Shown here piece by piece: positions 1 to 12,108 of a stretch of 64,000 nt of DNA. The DNA lies in NCBI GenBank assembly GCA_037176885.1, contig JAWWNJ010000051.1, positions 310,001-374,000 of the forward strand, written 5' to 3'. The notes below the pieces were generated by a model. It had not been told where the DNA came from. It saw only the letters and a list, made by a program, of their open reading frames with translations, and did no database searches. The first letter of the stretch is position 1. Every line of letters starts with the position of its first letter. The stretch is from Favolaschia claudopus (Eukaryota; Basidiomycota; Agaricomycetes; Agaricales; Mycenaceae). A program made the position numbers and the translations under genes.

Positions 1-203
1 CGGCGCCTCTGAACAGACAAGAAGCCGAGGAAGAAGAAGAGGACGAGGAAGAAGACGTGATACTCGCGGTCGGCCCTCCTGCCGCCGAAATAATACCCAA
101 GCCGGGTGAGCGGGGATTCTTGGAGGACGATGATGAATACGAGGACGACGACGAGGATGTGATACTAGAAGCAGGGCCAGCGATACCTCTAGTCGGGAAA
201 TAA
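1..203 (+). CDS. C-terminal end of an acidic protein (5' partial)
   Basis: The window opens inside an open frame that ends with TAA at 201-203. Roughly 66 residues are visible. They are dominated by Glu and Asp runs (positions about 25-60 and 130-160), broken by two similar short segments that read DVILAVGP and DVILEAGP, suggesting an internal repeat. No catalytic motif is visible and no family can be named. Acidic tails of this kind are common in nuclear and chromatin proteins, but that is only a guess. The 5' part lies outside the window. About 310 bp of apparently non-coding, pyrimidine-rich sequence separates it from the next gene on the same strand. Confidence 0.6.
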   Translation, partial: APLNRQEAEEEEEDEEEDVILAVGPPAAEIIPKPGERGFLEDDDEYEDDDEDVILEAGPAIPLVGK

Positions 204-516
204 TTTTGTACAATAGAGAAAGAAGCCAAATTAGGGATTTGCATCGTGATGGCCGTTGAAGGCGGTGGACTTGTTACAGTCAGTGAAACACAGTTGTTAA
301 ACATTCACTGTCACGAACTTGTTGTCTCTTACCACCACCACCTGGACGCTTATAGGGAGCTATAGCGGGGGTTAGCAGCAGTTAGCAGGCAAACTAACTA
401 AAGTAAAACCTTGGCCTCCGCATCCTAACGTCGGTAAACACTCAGCCTCGGGTCTCTCACACCTCAACCACCACCCCCTCCTCCTCCCCCGCGGTCTCGA
501 CCCGAGTCCCTGCCCC

Positions 517-3500
517 ATGGCAGACCGCTACAACCTCCTCCCCAATTCCTTTCCTCCCGGTATGCACCAGCCTCAGATGGGTCAGAACCATCTCCAGCAG
601 GAAAACCACAACCAACTCCCCGCCTTTCCAGACCAGGGCCCCATGTGGCAGCAGATGCAACAGATGCAGAACCAATTCCGCCAGCCTTCCTCTCAGATGG
701 ATCCCCATGTAAATCCACAGGCAAGTTCCACCATTTCGACCAAGTCCCCGTCCCTTACGTACTCGTCTCGCTTCCCCCTCCCAGGTCGCAGAGCTCATGC
801 GCAACCAGCTCGCTCGTCAGGGCCAGCAGCAGCAACAGCAACAGCAGGCCCAGCAGCAGTTCTCGCTCCAGCAAATGAGCCCGGCTAATCCCCAGGCCTT
901 CCTTGACCCGTCTAATCAGCAACCCCAGCCGTCCCAATCGCATCCCGGCTTCCAGAACATGGGCATGTCCAACCCCTCGCTCAATAACCGCAACGCGATG
1001 CTCCAAGCATTCCAGCAGCCGAACAACCCCGCGGCCCATAGGCAGTTAGAGCTCATGGGCCTCGCTCACAACCAGCAGCCTCAGAACGGTCCGATCCACT
1101 TTGCCAATCGTATGCAGCATCAGGCTCTCAATGGCTCGTCCCCACCCGGTGGTATGGGACAACCCCAGCAGCAGCCTGGTCCCGAATCCTTCATGTCGCC
1201 TTCGATGCAGAATGCCGAGGCGATGCGCCGTCCTTCCCCTTCTCATACCGCCGTCCCGCCACAGGCAGGTCCGTCCATGAACCCCATGCCCCCAAATATC
1301 CCCAACGGTATGCCCGCTGGGATGCCGAATGGTCCCCCTCCTCAAGTCTCCCGCGCCAGCTTCGTTGCCTTAACTGAACGCGCAACGAACCTGAAAAACA
1401 TTATCACTAACCAGGAAAGCCAGCTCGTTTCCCTGACGAGTCAGCGCACCCGTATCGGCGATGCTTCCTTTATGGATAAAGTCCGCACCGTCTCCGCCGA
1501 TCTTAAGAATCGGAAGGAACACTACGCCCGCCTGGTCAACTTCCTTCACCAAATACAGGCTCAGCTGCAGGCCAACGGCCAATTGTTCGTGTCTCTTGTA
1601 TTTTTTTTGAAACCGGAATTAACCTGGTATTTACGGTTTCTAGGAACCCTATGGGTAACAATAATATGCCGTTACCGCCCCAGCCCACCCCTGGACAGCC
1701 GTGGATGCAAGCTGGCCCTTCATCGCAACCGCAGCAGCAGTTCAACCAGAACGGACAGCCGACGAATGGGCAGCAAGGCGGCCCTCAAGGCATCCATCCA
1801 GGTCAGAATGGGCACATGCCGAATCATCCCGCTGTTCCGCCACGTTCGGGGCAGACTCCACAACAGTTCCTTGGAAATCCTGGGGCACCGAATCAGCCAT
1901 TCCAGAATCAGGAAGGGCGGCATTTCCCTCCGATTCCGCCGTTGGAGAAAGGTCGGTTCGACAACGTGTATAAAAGCTGGTGCGCACAGCGTAACATCAT
2001 ACACAATCCACGGATGATGTCCATTGAGACACGGCCCCTCGACTTGTACGATCTGCATGTACAAGTGATGGCTGAGGGTGGTGCTGCTATCGTGAGTTCG
2101 CCGAACTTTTTTCCTTCCATTTCGTCATTGTCTTCCACGTTTCTCACCCACGATTTGTTTTGGCAGGTCGCGTCCAAGGACTTGTGGGCTGTCATCGGCG
2201 GGCGAATGGGTTTTGTTCAGTTCACGGCGACTGATACAGAACCTGCCAAGTCGGGACCCGGTGTTGCGCAGCATCTGGCACACGCATACAAGGAGTATCT
2301 TGCAGCGTTTGATAACGTTTATGTGAACACCGTCTTGGAATCTCGACGGAAGAACGACGCGATAACAGCTGCTGCTGCCGCCGCACAACGGCCGATGGGC
2401 ATGGGTGGGCCAAGCCAGCCAGGTATTCGTCCCGGTGGTATTTCCGATCCGTCGCAGATGCAAATGGTCATGGCGTACGCCAACATCCCTCTTCCAGAGC
2501 TCCGTCGCCGCGGTATTCCCGAACAGCTCATTCAGTTTATCGAGAACAACCGGGCGACGCTCCTGAGCCAGCAGAGGGAAGCGCTTGCGTTCCGGAGCCA
2601 AGTCATGCGGTCCGATCCAGCTCGGAATCCCATGCAACCTGGTCAGCCGCCTTTTGGTGGTCCTCAACCGGTGCCAGGGCTTAACAGCGGCATGATACCG
2701 CCAGGACAGCCTTTCGGGGGTGGGATGAACCATCCCGGAGTGCCGCACAATGGCATGGAAGGTCAGGGCCTGCATCCCATGCTAGCCCGACCTAGTCGGG
2801 AGAATGTGCAGGCTGCCATGGCACATATCTCCAAGCTCAAAACCGATTACAGCGCAGAGCGTGAGTTTCATGTGTTGTATCAGCTGCATTGATTGGCGCT
2901 GAGGGCCATTTTTAGGAATGCTCGCCAACGTACCGGCGATTGACGTTCCCGTAGAACAGCGTATGGAGTACAACACCGTTCTCGAGCAATTGCATCGAGC
3001 TTGCGTCGACCTGGATCACAAACTACCCATGGTGTATGCCGTCCTGAAGAAAGAGGATGTTGTGCGGAGGCTCGTTATCATTGTCAGTCTTCCGTGTTTT
3101 GTTGCAATCCCGATTCTCGTCCTCATTTATATTTGTAGGTTCAAACAGCTATTCAGCAACGAGCTATGATTTCGTCAGGCAGCACTCGTTTCCTCGTCAC
3201 TCTCGAGACATTGCGTACCATGCTGCAGCAGGTCCAACATATGATTGAGAGCTTCGCTACAATTCTCACTGGCTTAATGGGTAAAGGCGGACCTATGGGA
3301 ATGCCCCGTCCGCCCACAAATCATCCCGTTCCACCTCAGCAGCCTAATCAGCCAAATCTCCCGCCCCCCGTCCCCCCTCAGCCCAACAGCAACGCGTTAC
3401 CTCCACAACCGCCCCAAAACCGCGCCCTCCCTCTCCAGCCTCCTCCCCGGAAACGCCCACCCACCGCTGGCCCCTCTGCTCCGAGTCCCACTCCCCCTCC

Positions 3501-4419
3501 TGCCGCCTCTTCGTCGCCAGCGCCTGTTAACAATGCCCCTACTCCACGGGATATGGCTTCGCCCCAGGCCCCGAAGTCTCCCAAAACCAAACCGAAGGCG
3601 AAACCCGCTCCGAAGCGGAAAGCCTCGACCGCGTCCAAGGCGGCTCCGACTGTGCCCCCGCCAGAGCCAGCGACCGCCCCAACCGCCCCATCACCTGCAG
3701 GCAGCAACAAACGGCCGCGTGAGGAAGAGCCGTCACCCCCACAGATGCATCATCCTTCCCCTGGGCAGAACGTAGCAAACGAGCCATCACCTCCGAAACG
3801 CCCGAAGACTGAGTGGGAAGGACCGCCCAGCGAAGCGATGAAAGAGCGTGAGCAACAGGTCGCAAATGTCAAGACGGAAGAGGACGGCGCTGCATTCCTT
3901 GAACAGATGACGGAGTTGTTCAAGATGGCAGCTGGGAATGATGAGCAGAACACCCTCCATTCAAATCTTTCTGAAACCTTGGATAGTATCTTCAAAGGCT
4001 TCGGTGCATCAACAGATGACAGCGCTGGGGGCAGCATGGCTTCTCTAGGTTTGGGCAGTGATGGAGGTTTATCTCAAGATAGCGGTCCTCCCCCGCATAT
4101 GGACGATTTTGTGGAATTCTTCGACTTCTCGTCGTTCGGTACACTCGACGAGGACGACGCTGGCTCCAAGGCGGTAACTCCTGACTTGATGTCGTCAACG
4201 TCGACAAACCCAAGTCCGGAATCGAACAATTCAGAAGTCGATGCAGCGCATCAGGCGCTGCCATCCGATGTAAAATCCGAAGATTTTACGGACCATCTAC
4301 GACTGGGAGTGTGGAAGGAAGTGGACGGAGGGGAATCTGCATATTTTCAATCTGGTCAGTGGAAATGGGACAGTCCGATGCAATCTCTGGATCAACCGTG
4401 GGCCATATTCAACTCATAG
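517..4419 (+). CDS. SWI1: SWI1-type ARID/BRIGHT subunit of the SWI/SNF chromatin remodeler
   Basis: Exons 517-720, 785-1584, 1644-2091, 2167-2860, 2916-3082 and 3139-4419 give 1,197 residues in frame. The N-terminal third is rich in Gln, Pro, Asn and Met, with a CAG/CAA run near 825-860. An ARID DNA-binding fold follows at about residues 435-540: it begins FDNVYKSWCAQRN, continues with the helix DLYDLHVQV, and ends in DLWAVIGGRMGF. A second conserved helical region (about 760-860) and an acidic, Phe-rich C-terminus (VEFFDFSSF) resemble fungal Swi1 proteins, which recruit SWI/SNF to promoters in the nucleus. Intron 1 (721-784) uses a GC donor (GCAAGT). The ATG at 517 sits after a pyrimidine-rich leader. 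The gene is convergent with CCDC130. Family assignment rests on the ARID and the overall architecture. Confidence 0.85.
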
Positions 4420-4702
4420 TATTTCGATGGTGGGATCTGCTGTTTTATCTGTTATCATCTTTTCATATAATTTCCTTTCGTCGTCGCCTTATCTTATTCT
4501 CTGGAGTCCCACCTGCACTTTTTTTGGTTATAGCCTCATCTCATCTCATCTCTACCTACCTCACCTGCTCTGTATTCCTATCTGTTGTTTTTTACTCGCT
4601 ATCGATATTTCTTGTTGCTCAGTCCCGGATGAATAAATATAAAGTCTGAAGATACAATGCGAATGCTATGGCTACATGTTATGTTCACAGTGGAATCGTG
4701 AT

Positions 4703-5865
4703 TTAGGGTCTGGGTCGGTTGAATGGATTGGAGCGCCGTGCCGTATTCTCCAACACCCGAGCTCGCAACGAGCCCACGACATTCAGAGTGGTTGGCCGCT
4801 TTGTCGACGAGTGGCGAGATGCGGAAGAGCTCGGGATAGACGTAATTTCCACTGCGAGTTTTCGCCGCTTGATACCCTGGCGCAGTTGCAGTTCTCGCCG
4901 TCCACGGGCCCATTCTGTCTTGGCTTCCTCTGTCGCCTTCTCATCGTCTTCAATGAGACTCAGAGACTCGGGCAGCGCATAGCGGTCCTTGATTCGATTA
5001 TCCGCTGCTGTCTTGGCCTTTTCCACTTTCTTTTCCTCTCGAAAACGTTTTCGAATCTTGGTGGAAAGGGAGAAGGGATCCGCGTTGTAGTGTTCTGAGG
5101 CTTCTTGCAGCTCATCGAGACGATCTTGGACCTTAACGAGACCTTTTATTGCGTCAGTTGTCTTCTCCAGCGATGCGAGCGGGTCGACAGGGATAGCGGC
5201 TGCCTCGGTATCTGGAATATTACGCCCAACGTCAGGAAAGTAATTTATTGTCGATTGTTGGAAGTTACCGTGAACAGCGAAACCGCCATTTTCTTCGGGG
5301 TTCCAATCTTCATCTTTCTGACGCGCACCGGCAACGACAACGTAGCGAGTATTCTGGACGGACACGCCTTAGGGACAGGGCCAGGACCAGTGATTCGGAT
5401 GTACCTTAGGGTCGGTTTGTATCTCAAACCAGCCATCGCAGAGGTGGCATTTACAGCGGAAAGAGAATATCGGAGTCGAGTAGTAAGCGCCAATCTTTTT
5501 CTTCTCTGCGTTGTAACGAACACCCATTCCAATGTGGTTGTTGCATGTACCGCTTCGCAGGTTGAGAGCAAGTGATGAGCAATGAAGTAAGACCTACATA
5601 CCACCAGATGTTGAAGGGGAGTTCGAATCTAGTAATCAATATCCCTTGGTCGAGTTTTCGAGCTCTGTCTCCGAGGGCGTGTTTGCCTAATTGCCATGTT
5701 CACTTAGCAATTCCGACGTGACTAGGGTGAGCGTGCCTCGGTAAGCATTGAGGCTGCCATGTTTGTCGACATTGTCGAAGAAGTCTGGCGGGTAGTACTT
5801 GTTGAACCCTAGAACGCGAGTCAGACGCAGCAGGAAGTTGAGTGAGGAACGGGCTCGCCTTGCAT
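4703..5865 (-). CDS. SAF4: CCDC130/Saf4 (YJU2-family) spliceosome-associated protein
   Basis: Exons, read 5' to 3' on the minus strand: 5865-5859, 5808-5737, 5686-5602, 5552-5405, 5353-5269 and 5211-4703, giving 301 residues (the 57-nt intron 5268-5212 is in frame, so retaining it would give 320). The first coding exon is only 7 nt. The protein starts MQGFNKYYPPDF and continues KHGSLNAYRG, then RFELPFNIW, GMGVRYNAEKKKIGAYYSTP, and CKCHLC near a FEIQTDP motif. These are the hallmarks of the CCDC130 branch of the YJU2 family, including the two CxxC zinc-binding pairs. Such proteins join the activated spliceosome in the nucleus. The C-terminal half is basic and coiled-coil-like. Two of its introns (5858-5809, 5736-5687) appear to have GC donors. 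It shares a roughly 460-bp divergent promoter region with the CNOT11 gene. Confidence 0.88.
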
Positions 5866-6325
5866 ATTGGAGGAGGCAGCAAGCAGGGGAGCTTGGCAAG
5901 CAGCGACAAACAACCGCTTTCGGACGAATAAGGAAATTTTGCAGATGGCGCATGAAATCAATACGAGGAGTGGGTCACCGTCGTGATTGCTGCTCGCATG
6001 CAATGTTTTTTTATCGCAACTCAGCAAGGATGAGTTGTCCATGAAAATAAACTGAGGGAAGCCCCGAGAAGAGGTGCTTAATGTCGAAAGCCTAAAGCTT
6101 AAACGCGGGAAGGGAGACTGGATATTCAACGTTGACCACAGCTACATTCTCAACCTGAATCAGGTTGAATTGCAATGTCGAGAGTTGAGACGGAGAAGAG
6201 TTTGGGATCCGATCAAGGTGATGGAGGGATATGCACGTGGTTACGAGCACTGTCTAGCGTCACCCATACTCATAGTGAGTGTCGGCGTTGCTGTGGTCGA
6301 CGAGCTCGACTAGCCAGTCGACGCT

Positions 6326-8067
6326 ATGAACGACTTGAAGGACCGTCTTTCGCTGAGTCCAGCACCGGCCTCGGATGCTCGTGCTTCGGTTTCTCACCTT
6401 CTCTCGCGCGCAAGCACCTACCCTTGCTCAGCTGCCACCCCTGCCTTTACGCGCCTGGCTCACTCTACCTCCACTTTCCAGCTCGCGCTTGACGCGCTTC
6501 TTCCTATCATCGACCCTCCCATACCTGCTGAGGTTCGTTCTGTTCAACGCCTATTTTCCGAGTCAAGTTTGGGTTGCTCAGCCATCAATATAGCTCACGT
6601 CGCGTATCCTCGCTTCCTTCATCCTCTTTGCACTTTACGCCCCGCATCCAATTGCGATTAATCCATTCAAGTCCGTTCTTTTTGTTACGTTTATCAAGGA
6701 GCGCGACAAGGCCCGTGCTGCCTCAGCTGTTGGCATCGCTCCGAACGAACCTCTCGTCTGGGTCCTCTGGAAAATCCTCAAGGGTGATGGCGATGATGTG
6801 CTTGATTTTCCTGCATATCTTGCTACGGTTGGACTCACAATCCTTGTACCCCATAGATTGGTCCCTATTCTCCAAGCGCGTTAGCACGCTCCCTACTGCC
6901 ACCTAACTTCCGTGCTACAAAACTCATTTTGGATGATACTCTTTATCGCGCTACTGATGCCGACCTGTTCGTGATTTGCCGCTCTTGGCATATTCGTCCT
7001 GAAATCTCTCCAGAAACGATAACACATACGCCCACCTCGAGCATAACGCGCGACCTGTAACTCCGCTGAACGGCAATGCGCGTTTTGTCACTTCGGAAGA
7101 GGATGCTCAGAACGAAGCTGTTGCCCGTGCAATGCACCTTCTTCTCGCCGCGCGTTCGCGCGTGCTGTCTCTTGCGGAGCAACGGGTGCTTCTATTTATT
7201 TCCTTGCGCGTTCCACGAACATGCTGACACCAGTGCCCAGCACCTCATGCCCTTACTTCCAGCTCTACTGTCACCGTCCACGCGGCAAGCTCGTCCCCCA
7301 CGCGCGCTCCTTGCGCCCGCCGATATTGCCCCGCTCGTCGCCACAAATCCTGCCCTTGCCGCGGGTGTTGTCGGCGCTCTGCTGGCTGCTGGGCCCCTGT
7401 ACGACACGTCGAATGGTTTAACTGCGGAGCTTCCCCGCGATGTCAGCATCCTTCTCGCCGGCGCCATTGATCAAGCAAACGGAGGCACCGCAGGAATGAA
7501 AACTTCGGCGATCCTTTTCGCTCTCGCCCGTCTTCCTCCAATGCTTCCCACCTTTGACGTGCTGGGACGACTACTTCGCGACCCACGCGCTGTCAACGTA
7601 GACGACGAAACGGTCGATTCAAATAACGGGTTTAACGGCAAGGCTACGAGTCGGAATGAGTTTTTCGCCGGTTCCTCGATAGCTAATGGAAACGGACACG
7701 GCAAAGTTGCAACCACGACTATCTCTGACTTGGTCCGTACGGAGGTTCTCGGACGCTTCATCGCCGCGAGCATCGATTGGCTGGATAGCGCCGAACGCGA
7801 GGAGCGCGAAGGTCGAGTCAGTGAAGACACTTGGGCACAGGGTGTTGTACATGTCAGTCTCCGGTTTCGTTCGTGATTTATAGCGCAGTCTGACAACGAT
7901 TGTCGTATCAGCTCTGCAGGTTCTATTCAGCGCTCCTCCGGGCTGGCGTTGTCGATCTGGCAAGTGACACGGACAGCGCTGCCATGGCCCACTTCAGCCT
8001 GCGTCACGCTCGTTTCGGGGAAGCCAATGCGCTATATCGACTTCTGGTTGGCGGGATCGCAGAGTGA
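6326..8067 (+). CDS. CNOT11: CCR4-NOT transcription complex subunit 11 homologue
   Basis: Exons 6326-6532, 6594-6797, 6857-6966, 7014-7185, 7241-7852 and 7912-8067 give 486 residues, close to the human protein (about 510). Diagnostic stretches are APHPIAINPFKSVLF and IGPYSPSALARSL in the N-terminal half, and a C-terminal DUF2363-like region with APLVATNPALAAGVV, PTFDVLGRLLRDP and a final ARFGEANALYRLL that matches the end of CNOT11. The family binds the NOT1 N-terminal region through CNOT10 in the cytoplasmic deadenylase complex. The introns are 47-61 nt, and two use the GTTCGT donor. A Ser/Asn/Gly-rich loop (about residues 340-390) is the least conserved part. The stop at 8065-8067 faces the end of the YVC1 gene about 500 bp away. 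Confidence 0.82.
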
Positions 8068-8564
8068 TATACTGTTCCCTTGTTCGTTTCATGCTGAAAC
8101 TGCGTTCCCATTGCTAACACTGCAAAAACAGATCGTATCCCCTCCGACCACAAGCAAAGTTCAGGCCTGCTGAGACCATATGATCCCATGTCTACTCATG
8201 TCTCCCTTATGCCACCCTCATGTCGCATTCATATGTCCACTCATCGACTCATCCTTCAAATAATGCGCTTACTACGTTAGATCAATCTGCATGCTTCAAA
8301 TCTTTTATGACCGCGCAGTGAACGGGGTGGGGTGTTTTTACCTTGGACTGGACTGTTACTTAGTTTACTCAGCGTGGATGTAGCCATTTCGTACGGAAAT
8401 GTGGTTGTTGTACTTGTAACTAGTAGATTTAAGATAGGCAAAATGGATGCGGGGCATTGTGTAATTTTCAAATAGACGAAGAAGTGGAGAGGTTCCGAAA
8501 AAGGTTGCGCATTGAAAATGAAATGGTAGCAACAGACAGAATTGTAGTAAGCAAGAAGCTTGAT
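8068..8564. other. Intergenic region between convergent genes
   Basis: This roughly 500-bp stretch holds the 3' untranslated regions of CNOT11 and YVC1. At 8174-8260 there is a run of loosely repeated short words built on CATG and ATGTC. No gene, RNA or mobile element was recognised. Confidence 0.5.
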
Positions 8565-11500
8565 CTACTTTAATCTACTCTCTGTGTCAGTCGACCTCAT
8601 TCCTCTCGTCAAAGTCAGCAACAGCTGCTCGATGCGCGCCTGCCGCTCCTGTACCAACAGAATCAATTGCCGAACAATTCGGCAAATTTTGAACATACCT
8701 GAACCTCCCGCATCTCCTCCTTCAGCTTATGCACTGGCATAGCGCGAAGGTCATCTACAATGGCCTCAACCCGTCGTATGCTGCCCTCTATTTGCCCCTG
8801 CCCCGATGGCCCTGCTGCAGGTGGTGGTGGATCGTTGTAAAACAACCTGGCCAATGGGCTGCGGGACCCCTGCGTAAGTTCTGCCGAAGCCGCCCCAACG
8901 TCGAGGGCGCTAAGCGGCCGCCGACGCCGCGGTGAGGCGGATCGCGCTGGACTTGTCGCGCGGAATGGTGAGGGAGGTGCGAGGCTTACTCGTGACGGCT
9001 GCCGCCGTACACCAGCCGACGGGAGGCTCTCGTGGGAAGCGACGGAGCGCAACTGTGGGTGGTTGTCTTCTTCATCATCCGACTCCCCGAAAAGGGGTGG
9101 CCCTATGGAGCCTTCGAGCTCGAAAATAGCTTCGTACAAATTATTCGAGGTGGAACCAACTAGGGCCTCAACGAAGGGCATGTTTTTGATTTGGCGGGGA
9201 AGGCTGTTGAACAACGAGTGCGCCGCATCCATGGAAGTTTCGCGAAGGCTCTGGCCCGCAGCAAAATAACGCTCGTATAACCCGATCACGATCAAGATCG
9301 GCAAGCTCGTACTCTTGATGAGGAAAACATTGAGCGTGTGAAGGGTCCGTGGGGTGACAACATAACTTGCGGGTTTCAACACCGCAAAGGCCAGCAGATT
9401 GAATGGGGGCTGGTACGAGAACAGTGCATCCGCCTTGACCCTCGTATAATTGGTAAATGGCAGGTCTCATGCAAGGGTCGAAGCACCTTACCCTTCGATG
9501 GTAGATATCGTGAATTGAAAAAGATGCTCTTGGGTCGCGTTCTAGACCAGAGGCTTCTTTGAGTCGACTACTTAATGCGATGGCACGAGACTCACAGAAT
9601 CGATCCGCGCCACGGTATTGGATAGGATAGAGATAAGAACTAGAGTTCGCGATGTTCACAAATTTGGCGGACAGAACGTTCAGACGTACTGGTCAACAGC
9701 AGCGTATTGGAAAGTGCCGCAAAGGTGGTCATGAGGATCTATTGAAATTATAATTGGGTTATGACGCAGGTAACAACACGTACTGGTCCAAAGAAAGGAT
9801 GGAATGACTGTGGAAGCAGTGAGAAACGAGTTGGTTTGAAAAATGGAATACCATTACCTCCGCTTGGGCTAATCTCTTCTTAGGTTTTGGAGATGGCAAT
9901 GCATAAAGGAAAACTTACTGAACGACAAAGAGCTATTTCCGAACCAGATTTGGGTCATCTGAGCGATGTGGCGTCAGACCAATTCCCAAGCGAACAGAAT
10001 AAATTGACCAGCCAACAAATACCCTATAGCCATTGTGTGAATGCGGTCAGTGTATGCGGTGAAATCCAATTTACCTGAATCGTCCACTTTTCCTTTCCGA
10101 GAGTCCAAAGGGTGAAGAGCAATCCTATGAGCTGTGAGACCTCTAGAAGGCGGGACGAAGACCTGGAACAAGCACCTGAGAAGCATATCACCGCGATACT
10201 CATGAAGAATATGAACTCCGAGATCATGGCGCGTAAAGAGCTGTGCGGAACGCGTCAGAGGGGAAACAGTCACTGCGCTGAAACATACAGTATGACGACG
10301 TTATTGGAGACCGCGAAAAAGGCGAGGCGCGGAAACAAAATGCAGGCGCCGCATGCTAGAACGTCGAACGCTAATTCAGAATATTTTGGGTCGTCGCAAG
10401 AAAGCCCTCGGATACGCATGCCCATATAGCACAACACTACTACGACAAACGATGTGTCGAAGACGTTCCACATCTACGCAGAAAGTTCAATGAGGCCAAG
10501 GCAGGTGTGGGTTACGCACATTGGCAATGTAGATGATCCAGCCTGTAAGGGCATGAGAGCTATTCAACTGAGATGGTTGAAAGCAACGTACCATGCTCAG
10601 TAGCAGCAGTATATTCCTCCAACATGAAAGCCGCAGCAAACACAATAAATACACCTTCCCAGAATGTAATTTGCGTCCGATTCTCGTCTGAAATCTTTCT
10701 TAGATGAATGAGACACGATAGCTGACGAGCTCACTTGAAAGACATAGAACAAATGTGATTAACAAACAGGCAAAGTTGAGAAACTCCAGTATTGCTCCGT
10801 AACGCGGTACTCGCAGTCTGTAATGGTCTAGCAGCGGATAATCTCGGCAGTCATAGAGGGTTATAGCCCTTGGTTTGTAATTGTCCGCAAGCATGGAACG
10901 ATTGGAGGAAGTAGCCGAAGAGAACACAACTCGACCCGTGTACATATCGTTGACGACTTTCTGAGTGACGGTCGAGGATATAAACCGTTTGGCATGAGTG
11001 GATATGGCGACTTCAAGGGCACTATCCGCGTCGCTGACGATGGCATTGTTGCCGAGCATCTGCTTTACTTCCTCGACAACCTTGCAAAAAAAGAAAAAAA
11101 GGTTGGCCACTAATACGAAATTCGTTTCTCCAATCGCACCTCGGGGGAGGCGCCGGCCAGCGGACTCCAGCTGGTTGTAAGCACGGCGACCAGGGTTATA
11201 TAATTGGACGCAAAATGGTTCAGAAGTTTCATGGCTAGGATTTCACATAGTATGGCCTTCAAAGAAACGATATACTTGTTAGACGTGTCGTACTCAGCAT
11301 ACATCGAGAAAGTTGCACCCGCGACATCATGACACCTGCATATGCGAGGTCATCTTTGGACTGTTCGAGGAAGTAAGCCTGGGTGCAACGAGCCGACACT
11401 GATGAGATGTGACGTGGAAACCGAGCAAGCGAGCGGCCGCACTCTGTTCACCAGACAGGCGTAAACAACCGCCATGTTTTTGAGTTTTGCATACTTGAAG

Positions 11501-11788
11501 AGAATAGGGCGTACGATGGTGAAGCTGATGTCGGCAGCGGTGAGTTGACTGTGGGATGTTAGCGAGAGTCGATCAAACAATTTAATTACCCACTCCCAAG
11601 TGAGTGCACTGTCTATGGTTCTCTGAAACAAATGTCGCGTGGATAAATCGTGGCTGACACGGCCGACATATACGCACGGTGACATCTTTCTTCAAGGCAG
11701 GAATGAGGGGGAACACAGAGACAGTTGCGAGAAACTCGGGAGAAGGAGCTTGAGCCAAGAACGGGTTTTGCTCTTCGTGGTCCACCAT
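8565..11788 (-). CDS. YVC1: Yvc1/TRPY-type vacuolar calcium-permeable cation channel
   Basis: This is a gene of about 16-18 short exons encoding roughly 800 residues. It starts at ATG 11788 (MVDHEEQNPFLAQAP) and ends at TAG 8565. Recognisable segments in order: NMAVVYACLVNR and LCEILAMKLL near the N-terminus, HYRLRVPRYGAILEFLNFA leading into the first membrane segments, FCSF-like pore-region segments with QIWFGNSS, SFHPFFGPILM, ALSNTLLLTILISILSNT, then FQFTISTIEGVKADALFSYQ and PILIVIGLYERYF. This matches the fungal TRP channel of the vacuole that releases Ca2+ under hyperosmotic shock. The Ser/Pro-rich tail carries an acidic DDEED patch. Exons of 15 nt (10009-10023) and 11 nt (9858-9868) are needed to keep the pore region in frame. 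An apparent frameshift near 9868 disappears once the 11-nt exon is used. Confidence 0.85.
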
Positions 11789-12108
11789 ATGGGCTTGGTT
11801 GCTGGTTTGGGCCGGATCAGCGAAACGAGCGGGATGGAGACCGGGTACTGTAGCAGCTCAGATGGAATTCTTTGGGGCAACTACTTGGAATATTTTTGAA
11901 GAGAGTTGGCAGAGAACAAGGGCGGTGGTGGAGACGAGCCCAAGGCAGTATAAGGGCAAAGGGGTGAGGACAAGGTCAAGACTGTATTAGATCCATTAGC
12001 TCCTTTCAGAAATTCAGAGGCATTGGTGGGAATTTCCCTTTTAGCTCCTCCCTCCACCTTCTCCCTCTTGTACTCTACTCTGCTCCTCTAAACGCTCGGT
12101 GAGCTAGC
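11789..12108. other. Divergent promoter region of YVC1 and the YANK kinase gene
   Basis: This 320-bp interval lies between the start codons of two oppositely oriented genes. The kinase side is pyrimidine-rich (CTCC and CTCT runs at 12040-12090), as is usual for fungal leaders. No specific factor site was recognised. Confidence 0.45.

Noticed and set aside
9840..9900. An apparent frameshift in the pore region of the YVC1 gene.
   Set aside because: Using the acceptor ending at 9869 (GATTAG read on the minus strand) gives an 11-nt exon that restores the family motif in frame, so the gene is intact.
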